Below, piece after piece: positions 47,778 through 57,466 of a stretch of 64,000 nt of DNA. The stretch lies in NCBI RefSeq assembly GCF_000024725.1, contig NC_013960.1, forward strand, positions 3,644,001 to 3,708,000. The letters are read 5' to 3'. The number at the start of each line of letters is the position of its first letter. Position 1 is the first letter of the stretch. Source of the stretch: Nitrosococcus halophilus Nc 4 (GTDB taxonomy: Bacteria; Pseudomonadota; Gammaproteobacteria; Nitrosococcales; Nitrosococcaceae). A model generated the notes under the pieces. The model was not told the origin of the DNA. It made no database searches and was given only the letters and a program-made list of their open reading frames with translations. A program made the translations under genes and the position numbers.

Positions 47778-49811
47778 ATGGCTGCCTACAGAACGGAAGA
47801 CATCCGCAATATTGCCCTAGTCGGGCATAGCGCCTGTGGTAAGACCACCTTGGTCGAAGCGCTGCTCTACCAATCGGGGATACGCAGTACGTTGGGGAGT
47901 GTGGAAAAAGGCGATACAGTCAGTGACTTTGACCCTCAAGAACAACGCCATCAGCACTCTTTGAATGCTTCGCTTATTGGACTGGATTATCAGGGCTGCC
48001 ATATCAACCTCATTGACACCCCCGGGGACCCGGATCTTGTCGGTCGAACCTTAAGTGTTCTACCCGCCGTAGAGACAGTGGCGATGGTGATCAACGCCCA
48101 GTCTGGCATCGAAACCATGACTCGGCGCTTGATGGAGCAGGTGATCAGCCATCGAATGGCCTGCATCCTTATCCTCAACAAAATTGATACGGCACCTGCC
48201 CATCTGCAAACAGGCTTGGAGGAAATTCAAACCCTTGTTGGTCCTGAATGCCTGCCTATCAATCTTCCTGCCGAGGGCGCATCCAGGATTATTGACTGCT
48301 TTAACCGAGACTCCGGCGAAACCGATTTTTTTTCGGTTGCCAAGGCCCATACGGCCCTCTTGGACCAAGTGGTTGAAGTCGATGAGGCAATGATGGAACA
48401 TTACTTGGAAAAAGGGAGTATTACCGCCGAGCAACTCCATGCCCCCTTCGAGACGGCCTTGCGTGAAGGGCATCTGATTCCTGTTTGCTTTACCTCGGCC
48501 CGTACGGGCGCTGGAATCCAGGAGCTGCTTGACATCTTTGTGAATCTTGCCCCCAATCCCCGGGAAGGGACACCCCATATTTTTGTGAAGGGCTATGGAG
48601 AGACCACCCAACGCCTGCTGGCGTTACCGGAGGCGGATAAACCCGTACTTGCCCATGTATTTAAAGTGGAATACGACCCCTTTGTAGGCAAGATGGGCAC
48701 CATGCGTATCCATCGCGGCACCATCCGGAAAGGCCACCAACTCCTTATTGATGAGGGGGAAAAAGCCTTCAAAGTCTCTCATTTATTCCGGCTACAAGGC
48801 AAAGAGCATCTGGAGATGGCAGAGGCTATTCCAGGGGACATTTGCGCGGTGGCCAAAGTGGAAGACTTGCACCTCGACGCCATTTTGCACGGTTCCCATG
48901 AGGAAGATGAGGTCCATGCCGAACCCATGGATTATCCCATACCACTGGCAGGACTAGCTCTGGAACCTCAAAGTCGCAGTGACCAACAAAAGGTATCCGA
49001 TGTGCTGCACAAGCTTGTCGCCGAGGATCCCTGCCTGCGGATTGAACACGACATCGCCGCCAATGAGACGGTCCTGCGAGGTCTTGGCGAATACCATCTG
49101 CGGATGGTTCTCGAAAAAATGGATGATCGCTACCATGTCCGGGTGGCGACCCATCCCCCCAGCATTCCCTACCGGGAAACCATTACCCGAGCCGCACAGG
49201 GGCATCATCGGCATAAGAAGCAAACAGGAGGGGCCGGCCAATTTGGGGAGGTATTCCTCGAAGTAGAACCTTTGGCACGGGGGGCCGGCTTCGAGTTTAT
49301 GAATAAGGTCACTGGAGGGGCTATTCCCTCCCAATTTATCCCTGCGGTGGAAAAGGGTGTCCGACAGGCCCTGGAGTCCGGCGCTATCGCAGGCTATCCT
49401 TTGCAGGATTTACGGGTCACTGTCACAGATGGCAAATATCATCCGGTCGATTCCAAAGAAATCGCCTTTATCATTGCGGGCCGAAAGGCCTTTTTGGATG
49501 CTGTCATTAAAGCAGCCCCCATCGTGCTGGAACCTCTAGTCAATCTGGAAGTGGCTGCACCCAATAGCAATATGGGGGATATTACCGGGGATTTGGCCGC
49601 TCGCCGTGCCCGCATCAATCAGACCACCCCCCATGCAGATGGCCAGGTCGTTATCATTGCCCAGGCTCCCCTTGCTGAACTCAGCGATTACGCCTCTCGC
49701 CTCAAATCCCTTACCGGAGGGGCTGGCGCCTACTCCATGGAGTTCAGTCATTATGAGCCGACCCTCGCCAATGCCCAAAAGGAGTTGGTGGCACGCTATA
49801 GGGCAGGATAA
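47778..49811 (+). CDS. Elongation factor G paralogue (EF-G2 type)
   Basis: 677 residues from ATG 47778. The GTPase domain shows G1 GHSACGKTT (16-24), G3 DTPGDPD and G4 NKID. Domains II to V follow (FKVEYDPFVGKMGTMRIHRG, LRGLGEYHLRMVLEKM, KKQTGGAGQFGEVFLEVEPL, EPLVNLEVAAPNSNMGDITG), and domain IV keeps the EF-G layout. It diverges from canonical fusA and is not in the rpsL-rpsG-tuf operon, so it is a second EF-G-like factor, possibly in translocation under stress or ribosome recycling. An in-frame ATG at 47712 would add 22 residues without EF-G homology. Confidence 0.9.
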   Translation: MAAYRTEDIRNIALVGHSACGKTTLVEALLYQSGIRSTLGSVEKGDTVSDFDPQEQRHQHSLNASLIGLDYQGCHINLIDTPGDPDLVGRTLSVLPAVETVAMVINAQSGIETMTRRLMEQVISHRMACILILNKIDTAPAHLQTGLEEIQTLVGPECLPINLPAEGASRIIDCFNRDSGETDFFSVAKAHTALLDQVVEVDEAMMEHYLEKGSITAEQLHAPFETALREGHLIPVCFTSARTGAGIQELLDIFVNLAPNPREGTPHIFVKGYGETTQRLLALPEADKPVLAHVFKVEYDPFVGKMGTMRIHRGTIRKGHQLLIDEGEKAFKVSHLFRLQGKEHLEMAEAIPGDICAVAKVEDLHLDAILHGSHEEDEVHAEPMDYPIPLAGLALEPQSRSDQQKVSDVLHKLVAEDPCLRIEHDIAANETVLRGLGEYHLRMVLEKMDDRYHVRVATHPPSIPYRETITRAAQGHHRHKKQTGGAGQFGEVFLEVEPLARGAGFEFMNKVTGGAIPSQFIPAVEKGVRQALESGAIAGYPLQDLRVTVTDGKYHPVDSKEIAFIIAGRKAFLDAVIKAAPIVLEPLVNLEVAAPNSNMGDITGDLAARRARINQTTPHADGQVVIIAQAPLAELSDYASRLKSLTGGAGAYSMEFSHYEPTLANAQKELVARYRAG

Positions 49812-49900
49812 CGGCTAAGCCAACAAACTAACGCAAATCACTGCTAACATGTTATAAAGAAACTCCAATAAAACAGTTCACAGTTATTTAAGGTGCCAGA

Positions 49901-50242
49901 ATGGAAGATTTATCCACGATGCAATGCGAAGCCTGTCGTGCAGGGGCGCCACAGGTGACAGAAACAGAAATCCAGGAACTCCATCCGCAAGTGCCTGAAT
50001 GGGAAATTATTGAAGAAAATAATATTCGTCGCCTGCAACGAATTTTTAAATTTGGCAACTTTGCCGAAGCACTGGACTTTACCAATAAAGTTGGCGCCCT
50101 AGCAGAAGAGGCAGGGCATCACCCTGCCATTTTAACGGAATATGGACAAGTGACTGTGACCTGGTGGTCCCATAAAATTAAAGGGCTTCACAAAAATGAT
50201 TTCATCATGGCAGCTAAAACAGATCAATTGCAGCAGTATTAA
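49901..50242 (+). CDS. phhB: Pterin-4a-carbinolamine dehydratase
   Basis: 113 residues, full-length PCD/DCoH fold: the conserved [20 protein letters not shown] holds the active-site His residues, followed by [20 protein letters not shown]. It dehydrates the 4a-hydroxy pterin that forms in aromatic amino-acid hydroxylation, or serves in molybdopterin metabolism; no phenylalanine hydroxylase gene is nearby. Its last 29 bases overlap the 3' end of the YdjM-like gene on the other strand. Confidence 0.94.
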   Translation: MEDLSTMQCEACRAGAPQVTETEIQELHPQVPEWEIIEENNIRRLQRIFKFGNFAEALDFTNKVGALAEEAGHHPAILTEYGQVTVTWWSHKIKGLHKNDFIMAAKTDQLQQY

Positions 50243-50945
50243 ACCACCCGTCTACGGGAAACAGCCGCTCAACCAATAACTGATGCACCCGAGAATTGAA
50301 GATAAAGGCTAAAAAATCATCTACAGGAGGGGCTAAATAAAACAAAGCCCCTATTAGCAGATAGAGCAACCCGGTCTTAAGCGGGGCGCGGAAACTGCCC
50401 AAGTTTAGGGCAGTGCCGAAAGAGCGCTTCACACTCATCCCCATCAGATCTACACTGTAGAGTTCATCCAAAATTAAGTGAGTGAGAAAACCTAGAAATA
50501 CAAAAGCGCCACAGAGCCAAGCGTTGAGCACCGGGACCTCAAGTGCCTGCACCATCAGCACCACGGTGCCTAACGAAAAAAACAGCGCCGCAGGAATGGA
50601 ATGAATAAGACCACGATGAACAGTGAGCTGGGTAAACAAGGAAAATATTCCGTAGCGGATAATAATAAAAGAAGCCCCCCATAAAAGCACCAATTCTATA
50701 AGAGAGTAATGGGCCCCCAAGTATAAAACCAAGAAAAAACCGGTCATGACCCCGAGCACATTAAACGTCCAGCGAACGGGTATGGAACTGTCAGAATCAA
50801 TATCAGGAAGTATCCCACCGACCACACCTAAGACAAAATAGGTCATCAGTATCTGTGCTGGGAAAGTCTGCGTTACCATAAGCACGGTAGCCCCGATGCC
50901 GCTTACCGCCGCCGCACCAATCATATGGGTATTAAAGTCTGCCAT
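50214..50945 (-). CDS. YdjM-like membrane-bound metal-dependent hydrolase (DUF457)
   Basis: 243 residues from ATG 50945. The start [11 protein letters not shown] and the segment [12 protein letters not shown] (acidic metal ligands) match the YdjM/DUF457 inner-membrane proteins, with [14 protein letters not shown] and [16 protein letters not shown] as further conserved His/Asp sites. There are about seven membrane helices. E. coli YdjM is LexA-controlled; I see no LexA box here. The product is probably a membrane hydrolase of unknown substrate. Its start lies eight bases from that of the divergent DUF1499 gene, so each gene's promoter must lie within the other. Confidence 0.85.
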   Translation of the reverse strand: MADFNTHMIGAAAVSGIGATVLMVTQTFPAQILMTYFVLGVVGGILPDIDSDSSIPVRWTFNVLGVMTGFFLVLYLGAHYSLIELVLLWGASFIIIRYGIFSLFTQLTVHRGLIHSIPAALFFSLGTVVLMVQALEVPVLNAWLCGAFVFLGFLTHLILDELYSVDLMGMSVKRSFGTALNLGSFRAPLKTGLLYLLIGALFYLAPPVDDFLAFIFNSRVHQLLVERLFPVDGWFNTAAIDLF

Positions 50946-50953
50946 TGTCAATC

Positions 50954-51757
50954 ATGATGAAAATAAAAAAAGATACCGCAAAAAGTCAACATTCCTCGCC
51001 CCATCCCCTGGACCGAATTGCACTCTTGGGGATTACGATTGCTATTCTAAGCGCATTTGCAGCGGCCTTATCAGGATTCGGACATCGTCTAGGTTGGTGG
51101 CACTTTGCGACTGGCTTTTCAATCCTGCGTTGGGCAGCTCTCGGTGCCCTTGGTAGCACTGTTCTCTCCTTGTGGGGCGCTTTTCGTGCCCGACCACGAC
51201 GGCAGCGGAGGGGGTTCTGGCCGGCCTTGCTAGGCCTTACCCTCAGCTTGGCAGTGCTCTCCATCCCCCTTTACTGGTTGCTCACGGCACGCTCGGTGCC
51301 TCCCATCCACGATATCACCACTGACACCCAGAATCCGCCTGCCTTTTCAGTGCTTCTTCCCCTCCGTGCCGATGCCCCTAATCCCTCTCACTATGGAGGT
51401 CCTAATATTGCTGCCCAGCAACAAGAAGCCTATCCAGAGATTAAACCTCTTCGCCTACCCCTAAATAGTAAAGCCGCACTGGATGAAGCACTAGCCGTCG
51501 CCCATAGCCTGGGGTGGAAAGTAATCGGGGTCGAATCACCTGAGACGGAAAAAGGTAATATCCACATCGAAGCTACCGATTCGACATTCTGGTTTGGCTT
51601 TGTCGACGACATCGTCGTTCGCATCACGCCGCTTGACAAGGGTTCTAAAATTGATGTGCGCTCCGTCTCCCGGGTAGGCCGCAGTGATGTAGGCACCAAT
51701 GCGCGCCGGATCCACGCTTTCTTAACGGCACTAAAAGAGCGCGCAGCAATAAAATGA
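50954..51757 (+). CDS. DUF1499 membrane protein
   Basis: 267 residues. Three membrane helices (about 23-45, 55-75, 90-108) precede a DUF1499 domain (about 115-265): YPEIKPLRLPLNSKAALDEA, LAVAHSLGWKVIGVESPETE and IRVTP-like VVRITPLDKGSKIDVRSVSR with GRSDVGTNARRIHAFL. The family is common in proteobacteria and of unknown function. ATG 50954 (or 50957) is preferred over TTG 50945. No strong ribosome site is present. Confidence 0.8.
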   Translation: MMKIKKDTAKSQHSSPHPLDRIALLGITIAILSAFAAALSGFGHRLGWWHFATGFSILRWAALGALGSTVLSLWGAFRARPRRQRRGFWPALLGLTLSLAVLSIPLYWLLTARSVPPIHDITTDTQNPPAFSVLLPLRADAPNPSHYGGPNIAAQQQEAYPEIKPLRLPLNSKAALDEALAVAHSLGWKVIGVESPETEKGNIHIEATDSTFWFGFVDDIVVRITPLDKGSKIDVRSVSRVGRSDVGTNARRIHAFLTALKERAAIK

Positions 51758-51819
51758 CAAAAAATAAACGTCCAAAATTTATAGCCCTTACCGTTTAAAT
51801 GGGGCAACAATCTGGCCAA

Positions 51820-54800
51820 TTATTCCATTGCCCTGAGAAGCTGGGGAGGTTCTATACCATATCCTTGAGCGAAATCAACCCCAATTTCTTGGAGTTTTGC
51901 CAAAATAGCCTTGTTTTCCACATATTCAGCAATAACCTTCTTACCCATGAAATGGCCAATTTCATTAATAGATTTGACGACGGCGTAATCATTAGGGTTA
52001 GTGGTGATATCTTTTACAAAAGTCCCATCGATCTTGAGATAATCCACCGGAAGGTTTTTCAAGTATGAATAGGAAGACAAGCCGCTGCCAAAATCATCTA
52101 GAGAGAAATAGCAGCCGAGGGTTTTCATTTCCTGAATAAACCGGGCGGAGCTAGAGAGGCTTGCCACACCAGCAGTTTCTGTGGCCTCAAAGCAGACTCT
52201 GTGTGGGGGGGCACCTGTTCTATGAAATTCGCGTTTGACAAACTCTGCTAGCCTCTCATCACTTAGGGATTGCCCCGAAAGATTGATAGCCACCCCCCCA
52301 AGCTGTTCTAGCCTCTCCCGGTGATCAGCCATCCACTGGAGTACGGATTGAACCACCCATCGATCAATAGCCGCCATCCGGTGATAGAATTCTGCCGTCT
52401 GAATAAATTCACCGGCAGCAATCCATTGCCCATCTTGGTCCCGGAAGCGCAGCAAGATCTCATAATGGGGTTCCATTGCTGAATGAATCGCAATAGGTAT
52501 AATCCGCTGACACCATAACTGTAAGCGGTTATCTTCTAATACCTCACCGATTCTTGCAACCCACTCCACCATACTATGGCGACGTACAAACTCCTCATCA
52601 TCGAGCTCGCAAACGCGAATGCGGTTTCTTCCCGCCTCCTTTGCTTTCGTACAGGCGGTCTCTACCCGTTGCAACAAAATGGCAGCATCCCGGTTTTGAT
52701 CAGATACCGCCACCAAACCAATACTGACACCTACGGAAAGACGTTTGTTATTCCAAGCTAGCTGATAGTTTTCAATGGCGATGCGTTGTTGCTCTGCAAT
52801 CTTATAGCCTTCCCTTAGGGAACATTGAGTTAACAACACCCCAAATTCATTGTCTCCTAAACGAGCCAGAATGCCTCGATCCGCCACAAATTGTGCCAAC
52901 AACTGGGCAATTTCTTTCAATAATGCATCCCCTGCCTCATAACCACAGGTGCTATTGATAATTTTAAACTGATCTAGATCCAAGTAGAGTAAGACATGCT
53001 GGTGATGTTCGTGCTTTGCCCTAACCAAGGCATGATTCATTCGCTTTTCAAATTCTTTGCGGTTAATCAACCCGGTGAGCGGATCATGAGTCGCTTCATA
53101 AGCGATATGATTATGGAATCTTTGGAGTACCGCGTATTGCGCCCGATCTAAAAGAGGCACATTAGCATCGTCCAGCATGGTGGCCGTTCCGCGGCGGAGC
53201 TGCATTGCCACTTCATTAAGACTGAGAGTAGCCGCTTTCTTACCTTTAGCATCCACAAAAACAAAGGTAGTAAAATCTTCAGCCACCCACACTAGCTGCA
53301 AGCGTCGTGGGCAACCTTGGCGATCAGTAAACTGTACCCAAGAATTCAAGGGCAACCGTTTGGCCCGATTCACCCAATTCTCTGAGTCCTTCTCCTGGTC
53401 TTTTAGGGTCGGGGCCTGGTGGCCCCAAACCTTACCGCGGCTAGCCCCTGCCTTTAGCCCCTGCGGTGTTTCAGCGATCATCCGTCTGTTTTTTTTTAAC
53501 TGTTGCTGAGCCTGGTAGCTTTCAACCACTTGAGCAATATTGCTAGAAACGGACTGGGTACGCTGCTCAGCAATCCGCTTAAGCTCCTTTAAGACCTTAG
53601 AAAAGATGCCAACGTCATGTTCAAAATCGTGGGCAATATAATTGACTAGATGAGCGATTCTAGCCTCAAATTGGGCATCAGCCTCATCACGCTCCTCGCT
53701 AGGAGGAATTTCAAACTGCGCCAGCAGGTTAAGAACCTGCCGTGCAGGATGGGTTTCCTTATCTACAAAAGCTTTATCCAGGACAGCGAGCCGCAATAAG
53801 GGAATTTCCAACTGCCTGATCCAGCTCCTGGCGTTCTCCGGCAAGGCTTTGTCTTCAAGAATGGAGACCAACAGATTACCCACAATTTCAATGAGATCGT
53901 GGGCCTCGCTGCTGCTAGGCTCATCATGAGCAGCACGTTCCTGGGGGGTTATCTTGGGTGATAGCTGTGCTAGCAAATCAGCAACCCTATCCTCGCTGCC
54001 GGTATTTGCCTTCTGATCAGGGCTAAGATCTGCAAGCGCCTCAAGCAACTCCTCTTCTCTTTTCAATGAGCCAGCAGAAGTGTAGCTCCCTCTCGAGCGT
54101 TGACCACGCAGTTTATATAATCCAAGCAATTCTCGAGTCACCCTATAAGCCTCCGCGGCAGCTAGGGCAGGGACAGGTTCTTGGGGGCGTTCAAGGCCGA
54201 AAGCTTCCTGGGGCACTGATTTCTGAACCGGGGATGGAGGCATTGCCTCAGGGGTAATACGGCCCCTTGATGGCTCTTCCTGTTCACTAGGCGGGGAGGA
54301 AGTAACTCCATGAGGTGCAACTGGCTGCTCGCTAAATGACGCTGCTCCATTTTGAGCGCTCTGGCCCTGGGGGGTAGCAAATTTACGCTCTAATGATGGC
54401 AGGATACCTTCCGCCTTTAACAACTCGTTTAAACGGTTATATAACACCCCCAACTTATCTTCAGCAGCCTCCTTAAATACCTTGTAGATACGCTGCTTGA
54501 TATAATGTCCTATCTCTAAATCTCGGATTGCATCTTGCAATGCACGGCAAATAGCCCTTGGGCCTACAGGGTTATTCTCCTTGTCAACGGAGATCCCCAG
54601 AAGGCGAGCGAAGCGCTTCTCAACCTCGAACAATGGGTCGGCATAGTAAGCTTCCATTTTCGATACGGCTTCAGCAATTGCTAGCCAATCTTCAAATTCC
54701 TCCTTACCGACGACGGCAAGCTTGGAGGATTCCGCCTGATTTTCCTGTGGGGGCAGAGTGCCCCTCGTATTAGCGCTTAAATCCTCCAACTGTGCTAAGA

Positions 54801-55434
54801 GGGTTTTTTGACACTTTTCCTCCACCTGCTGGCGATGGCCCTTTATTTCTTCAATCGCCTCAAGATAGAAAGTCTGCTCCAAATTATTTTCCGCATCCCT
54901 GGCACAAAGAAATAGGGTTTCATCCAGCTGCTCAAAGAAATCCTTTAAAATTATAGGGAAATAATCTGCCACTTGTTTCCGACAAGCTTCTAGAAGAGCA
55001 TTGCTTCCTTCCCTGTTTTTTGGCTCATTGAGGGAACGGGTTTGTTTTGTGCCCAGTTTTGGTTTGGAGGGCGTTTGCCGCGCCTGGGCGGTAAGAAAGT
55101 GGAGGGCTTGCAGTACCGCGGGCCCAGTCTCAGAAAATGCTGCCCCAATTCCCCCTTCAGAAACCCGGACTATACGTACGTTGAGGGAAAAATTCTTATT
55201 GCCCGCAGAAGTTGCACAAGAAAAATGAACAGTGATTGTTTCACCCGTATGCTCTCGAAGCTGGATATAGGTTGCCTGAGGATCCCTAGGAACTAAAAAA
55301 AATCCACCCAGACAAAAATCTCGGATTTCCACGTCGCACCGCATTAATCGTGGACTGCTGATATAGGCGTCCATTTGTATGGGCTGGCGCGGAAAGGCAC
55401 GGCGATCTAAGTTACTCCCCTGGGATGTATACAT
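51820..55434 (-). CDS. Large PilZ-DUF1631-GGDEF-EAL cyclic di-GMP protein
   Basis: 1204 residues. The N-terminal PilZ-like domain (about 10-110) has RRAFPRQ and DFCLGGFFL, the R-xxx-R and D-x-x-G-G-type c-di-GMP sites. A long DUF1631-like helical region follows (about 150-690), with a low-complexity Pro/Ser/Glu stretch near 375-430. The GGDEF domain (about 780-960) is degenerate: LGDNEF replaces GGDEF. The EAL domain (about 985-1200) reads EIL at the signature but keeps INLSGQ, FEATET, LDDFGSGLSS, YLKIDG and VIAEYVEN. It therefore probably degrades c-di-GMP, with the GGDEF domain as a GTP or ligand sensor. No membrane helices are seen. Confidence 0.9.
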   Translation of the reverse strand: MYTSQGSNLDRRAFPRQPIQMDAYISSPRLMRCDVEIRDFCLGGFFLVPRDPQATYIQLREHTGETITVHFSCATSAGNKNFSLNVRIVRVSEGGIGAAFSETGPAVLQALHFLTAQARQTPSKPKLGTKQTRSLNEPKNREGSNALLEACRKQVADYFPIILKDFFEQLDETLFLCARDAENNLEQTFYLEAIEEIKGHRQQVEEKCQKTLLAQLEDLSANTRGTLPPQENQAESSKLAVVGKEEFEDWLAIAEAVSKMEAYYADPLFEVEKRFARLLGISVDKENNPVGPRAICRALQDAIRDLEIGHYIKQRIYKVFKEAAEDKLGVLYNRLNELLKAEGILPSLERKFATPQGQSAQNGAASFSEQPVAPHGVTSSPPSEQEEPSRGRITPEAMPPSPVQKSVPQEAFGLERPQEPVPALAAAEAYRVTRELLGLYKLRGQRSRGSYTSAGSLKREEELLEALADLSPDQKANTGSEDRVADLLAQLSPKITPQERAAHDEPSSSEAHDLIEIVGNLLVSILEDKALPENARSWIRQLEIPLLRLAVLDKAFVDKETHPARQVLNLLAQFEIPPSEERDEADAQFEARIAHLVNYIAHDFEHDVGIFSKVLKELKRIAEQRTQSVSSNIAQVVESYQAQQQLKKNRRMIAETPQGLKAGASRGKVWGHQAPTLKDQEKDSENWVNRAKRLPLNSWVQFTDRQGCPRRLQLVWVAEDFTTFVFVDAKGKKAATLSLNEVAMQLRRGTATMLDDANVPLLDRAQYAVLQRFHNHIAYEATHDPLTGLINRKEFEKRMNHALVRAKHEHHQHVLLYLDLDQFKIINSTCGYEAGDALLKEIAQLLAQFVADRGILARLGDNEFGVLLTQCSLREGYKIAEQQRIAIENYQLAWNNKRLSVGVSIGLVAVSDQNRDAAILLQRVETACTKAKEAGRNRIRVCELDDEEFVRRHSMVEWVARIGEVLEDNRLQLWCQRIIPIAIHSAMEPHYEILLRFRDQDGQWIAAGEFIQTAEFYHRMAAIDRWVVQSVLQWMADHRERLEQLGGVAINLSGQSLSDERLAEFVKREFHRTGAPPHRVCFEATETAGVASLSSSARFIQEMKTLGCYFSLDDFGSGLSSYSYLKNLPVDYLKIDGTFVKDITTNPNDYAVVKSINEIGHFMGKKVIAEYVENKAILAKLQEIGVDFAQGYGIEPPQLLRAME

Positions 55435-55720
55435 ACTTTTAACTCAATTAAAGTTCTGTCTATATTGACTAACGGAAGGCGCCCTAAAATACCTTATGGG
55501 TATCGACCGTAGCCAGTCACTCCTTTAATGAGCTGATATCCAGCACTCATTCGATTTTGATCATCTTTAGTGAACCGTTTTGCCTCGATCGGCCTGCTCG
55601 GCTTGGAGGCTTCTCAAACCGTCTTTTAAAACCTTAGGGTTGGGTAGTCGGTAATTAACTGTCTATATTTATTATTTAAGCAAGCCTGCCGCATTCAGCC
55701 CCCCATAAAAGGAGAACAAA

Positions 55721-56449
55721 ATGGCTCAGGCGAATAGCGACGACCGCACCAATGAGTGGTTTGTCCCCTCTTTTGGTCCATTGAAGCTCCGAGTCCTGAT
55801 AGGGCTGTTGTTTCTGCCATACACCAGCATGGTTCTCGCTTATACGGTGATTGGTTCAATGCTCGCCCAGACGATACACTGGGACCGGGTAGTTGCTATC
55901 CTGCTCATTTATTTTCTCGCTTTAGGCATTGGCGCCCATGCCCTGGACGCCCTAGGCAGCAAGAATATCAAACCCTGGGGCCATGTCTTTTCAGTGAACC
56001 AACTCCGTATCCTCGCCACTTTCTCCCTCATCGCCGCCTATGGGATTGGCATTTACTATATGCTCGTCCATACCCCCCTGCTCTGGCTCATTGCTATCCC
56101 CGAAGGTTTTTTTGTCCTCGCTTACAATCTAGAGTGGTTCAAGGGACGATTTCATAGCGATGGCTGGTTTGCATTATCCTGGGGAAGCCTACCCGTCCTT
56201 GGAGGCTATATTCTGCAAACCAACCAAATATCCCTGGCGGCTCTGCTCGTAGGCGCTGCCATGGGCTTTTTAAGCCTGGTGGAAATCAAGGCTTCCCGTC
56301 CCTATAAAGCGCTCAAACGGGCCCGCACCTTGGATAGAGTTGATAAAGATCGGGCCCAAGCTCAGACGCTAGAAAGTATATTAAAGAGTATCAGCCTAGG
56401 GGTTATCTTACTTGGCGTTGGTATGGCGGTCTGGCGCGGGTGGGCCTAA
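55721..56449 (+). CDS. Multi-pass membrane protein, possible UbiA-like fold
   Basis: 242 residues with about seven or eight membrane helices. The conserved-looking motifs are LGIGAHALDALGSK near residue 70 and EGFFVLAYNLEWFKGRFHSD near residue 130. The typical UbiA aspartate motifs (NDxxD) are not present, so a prenyltransferase role is not shown; the helix layout and the polyprenyl synthase 18 bases downstream are the only hints. I do not recognise a named family. AAAAGGAG lies upstream of the ATG. Together with the next two genes it may form a prenyl-lipid cluster. Confidence 0.65.
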   Translation: MAQANSDDRTNEWFVPSFGPLKLRVLIGLLFLPYTSMVLAYTVIGSMLAQTIHWDRVVAILLIYFLALGIGAHALDALGSKNIKPWGHVFSVNQLRILATFSLIAAYGIGIYYMLVHTPLLWLIAIPEGFFVLAYNLEWFKGRFHSDGWFALSWGSLPVLGGYILQTNQISLAALLVGAAMGFLSLVEIKASRPYKALKRARTLDRVDKDRAQAQTLESILKSISLGVILLGVGMAVWRGWA

Positions 56450-56467
56450 AGAAAAGGAGTAGATTGG

Positions 56468-57457
56468 ATGAATTTTCTCAACTACTGGAGAGAGACCCGT
56501 AGCCGGCTTGACCAAGAGCTACGCTGCCAAATACCTATGCTTTTTTCTGCCCTCCCTCCGCCGCAGATAAAGACTATCCAGCAAATTATTAGGGACGGCA
56601 AGCGTGTTCGAGGCTGCTTGGTCTGTCTTATCAACAATGCTCTGGGAGGAAAGACCGAAGATGCCCTACCAAGAGCAATAGCCATCGAGTGCATTCAAGC
56701 GGCCTCGCTTATCCATGACGATTACGTAGATGAGGACATCATCCGCCGCAAGCGTCCTGCGACCTGGACCGTGGAAGGGCCACGAAGGGCGGTGCTGCTG
56801 GGGGATGTCATATTTGCAACCGCAATCCAGAGTATGGTGGAATTAGGTAACGAGGACGGTGCCACGGTAGCACGTGCCATTGCTACGGTAGCTAACGGTG
56901 CCTACCAAGAACTTTCCTGGCAGATGGATGGAGGGGAAGCTAATCTGCTCGAGGCAGGCATTTACGATCGCATTATCTATCTCAAAACGGGAGCGCTTTT
57001 CGGCGCGGCATGCCAATTAGGCGCCATTGCGACCGGTGCTCCCCAAGAAACCTCAGCCTCGGCCTACGCTTTCGGCACCCGAACGGGGGAAGCCTATCAA
57101 ATTGCTGATGACCTTCAAGACTTTATCACCTTGTGGGAACATCCCCAAGAGGGGCTCAAAAAACTCTCTCCGCTGCTCCCTGCTCTCAATTACTTCTGCC
57201 ACAGAACCGGGTTGGCCCTTCCCCACTACCCTCCCCATCGGCAAAAAGCCTGGCATGACTGGTGCCAGCGCATTGGAGAAGACTTCATCAACTGCATGGA
57301 AGGGGAGCTCAATCTACGCTTGCAGCAAGCGGAATCTTATATTGAGTCTCTTCCCGACAACCCGTACACAAAGATGTTAAGCAAGGCACCGGCCAAAATC
57401 GCCACCATGATGTATCGCTCCGTTCCCCTTCCCAGTACTGTGTACCAGGCTTTATAA
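56468..57457 (+). CDS. Polyprenyl synthase (trans-isoprenyl diphosphate synthase)
   Basis: 329 residues of the all-helical polyprenyl synthase family. The first aspartate motif is DDYVDED in SLIHDDYVDEDIIRRKRP, the second DDLQD in AYQIADDLQDF, and DGKRVRG forms the substrate-binding basic loop. Both motifs are intact. It adds isopentenyl units to an allylic diphosphate; product length cannot be read from the sequence with confidence. The ORF follows the membrane-protein gene by 18 bases (GGAG upstream) and is convergent with the methyltransferase gene, nine bases apart. Confidence 0.93.
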   Translation: MNFLNYWRETRSRLDQELRCQIPMLFSALPPPQIKTIQQIIRDGKRVRGCLVCLINNALGGKTEDALPRAIAIECIQAASLIHDDYVDEDIIRRKRPATWTVEGPRRAVLLGDVIFATAIQSMVELGNEDGATVARAIATVANGAYQELSWQMDGGEANLLEAGIYDRIIYLKTGALFGAACQLGAIATGAPQETSASAYAFGTRTGEAYQIADDLQDFITLWEHPQEGLKKLSPLLPALNYFCHRTGLALPHYPPHRQKAWHDWCQRIGEDFINCMEGELNLRLQQAESYIESLPDNPYTKMLSKAPAKIATMMYRSVPLPSTVYQAL

Positions 57458-57466
57458 ATGGCTTGT

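Noticed and set aside
55435-55720. A small gene or RNA in the 286-base gap before the membrane-protein gene.
   Set aside because: No open frame with a ribosome site and no clear hairpin were seen; it probably holds the two divergent promoters.
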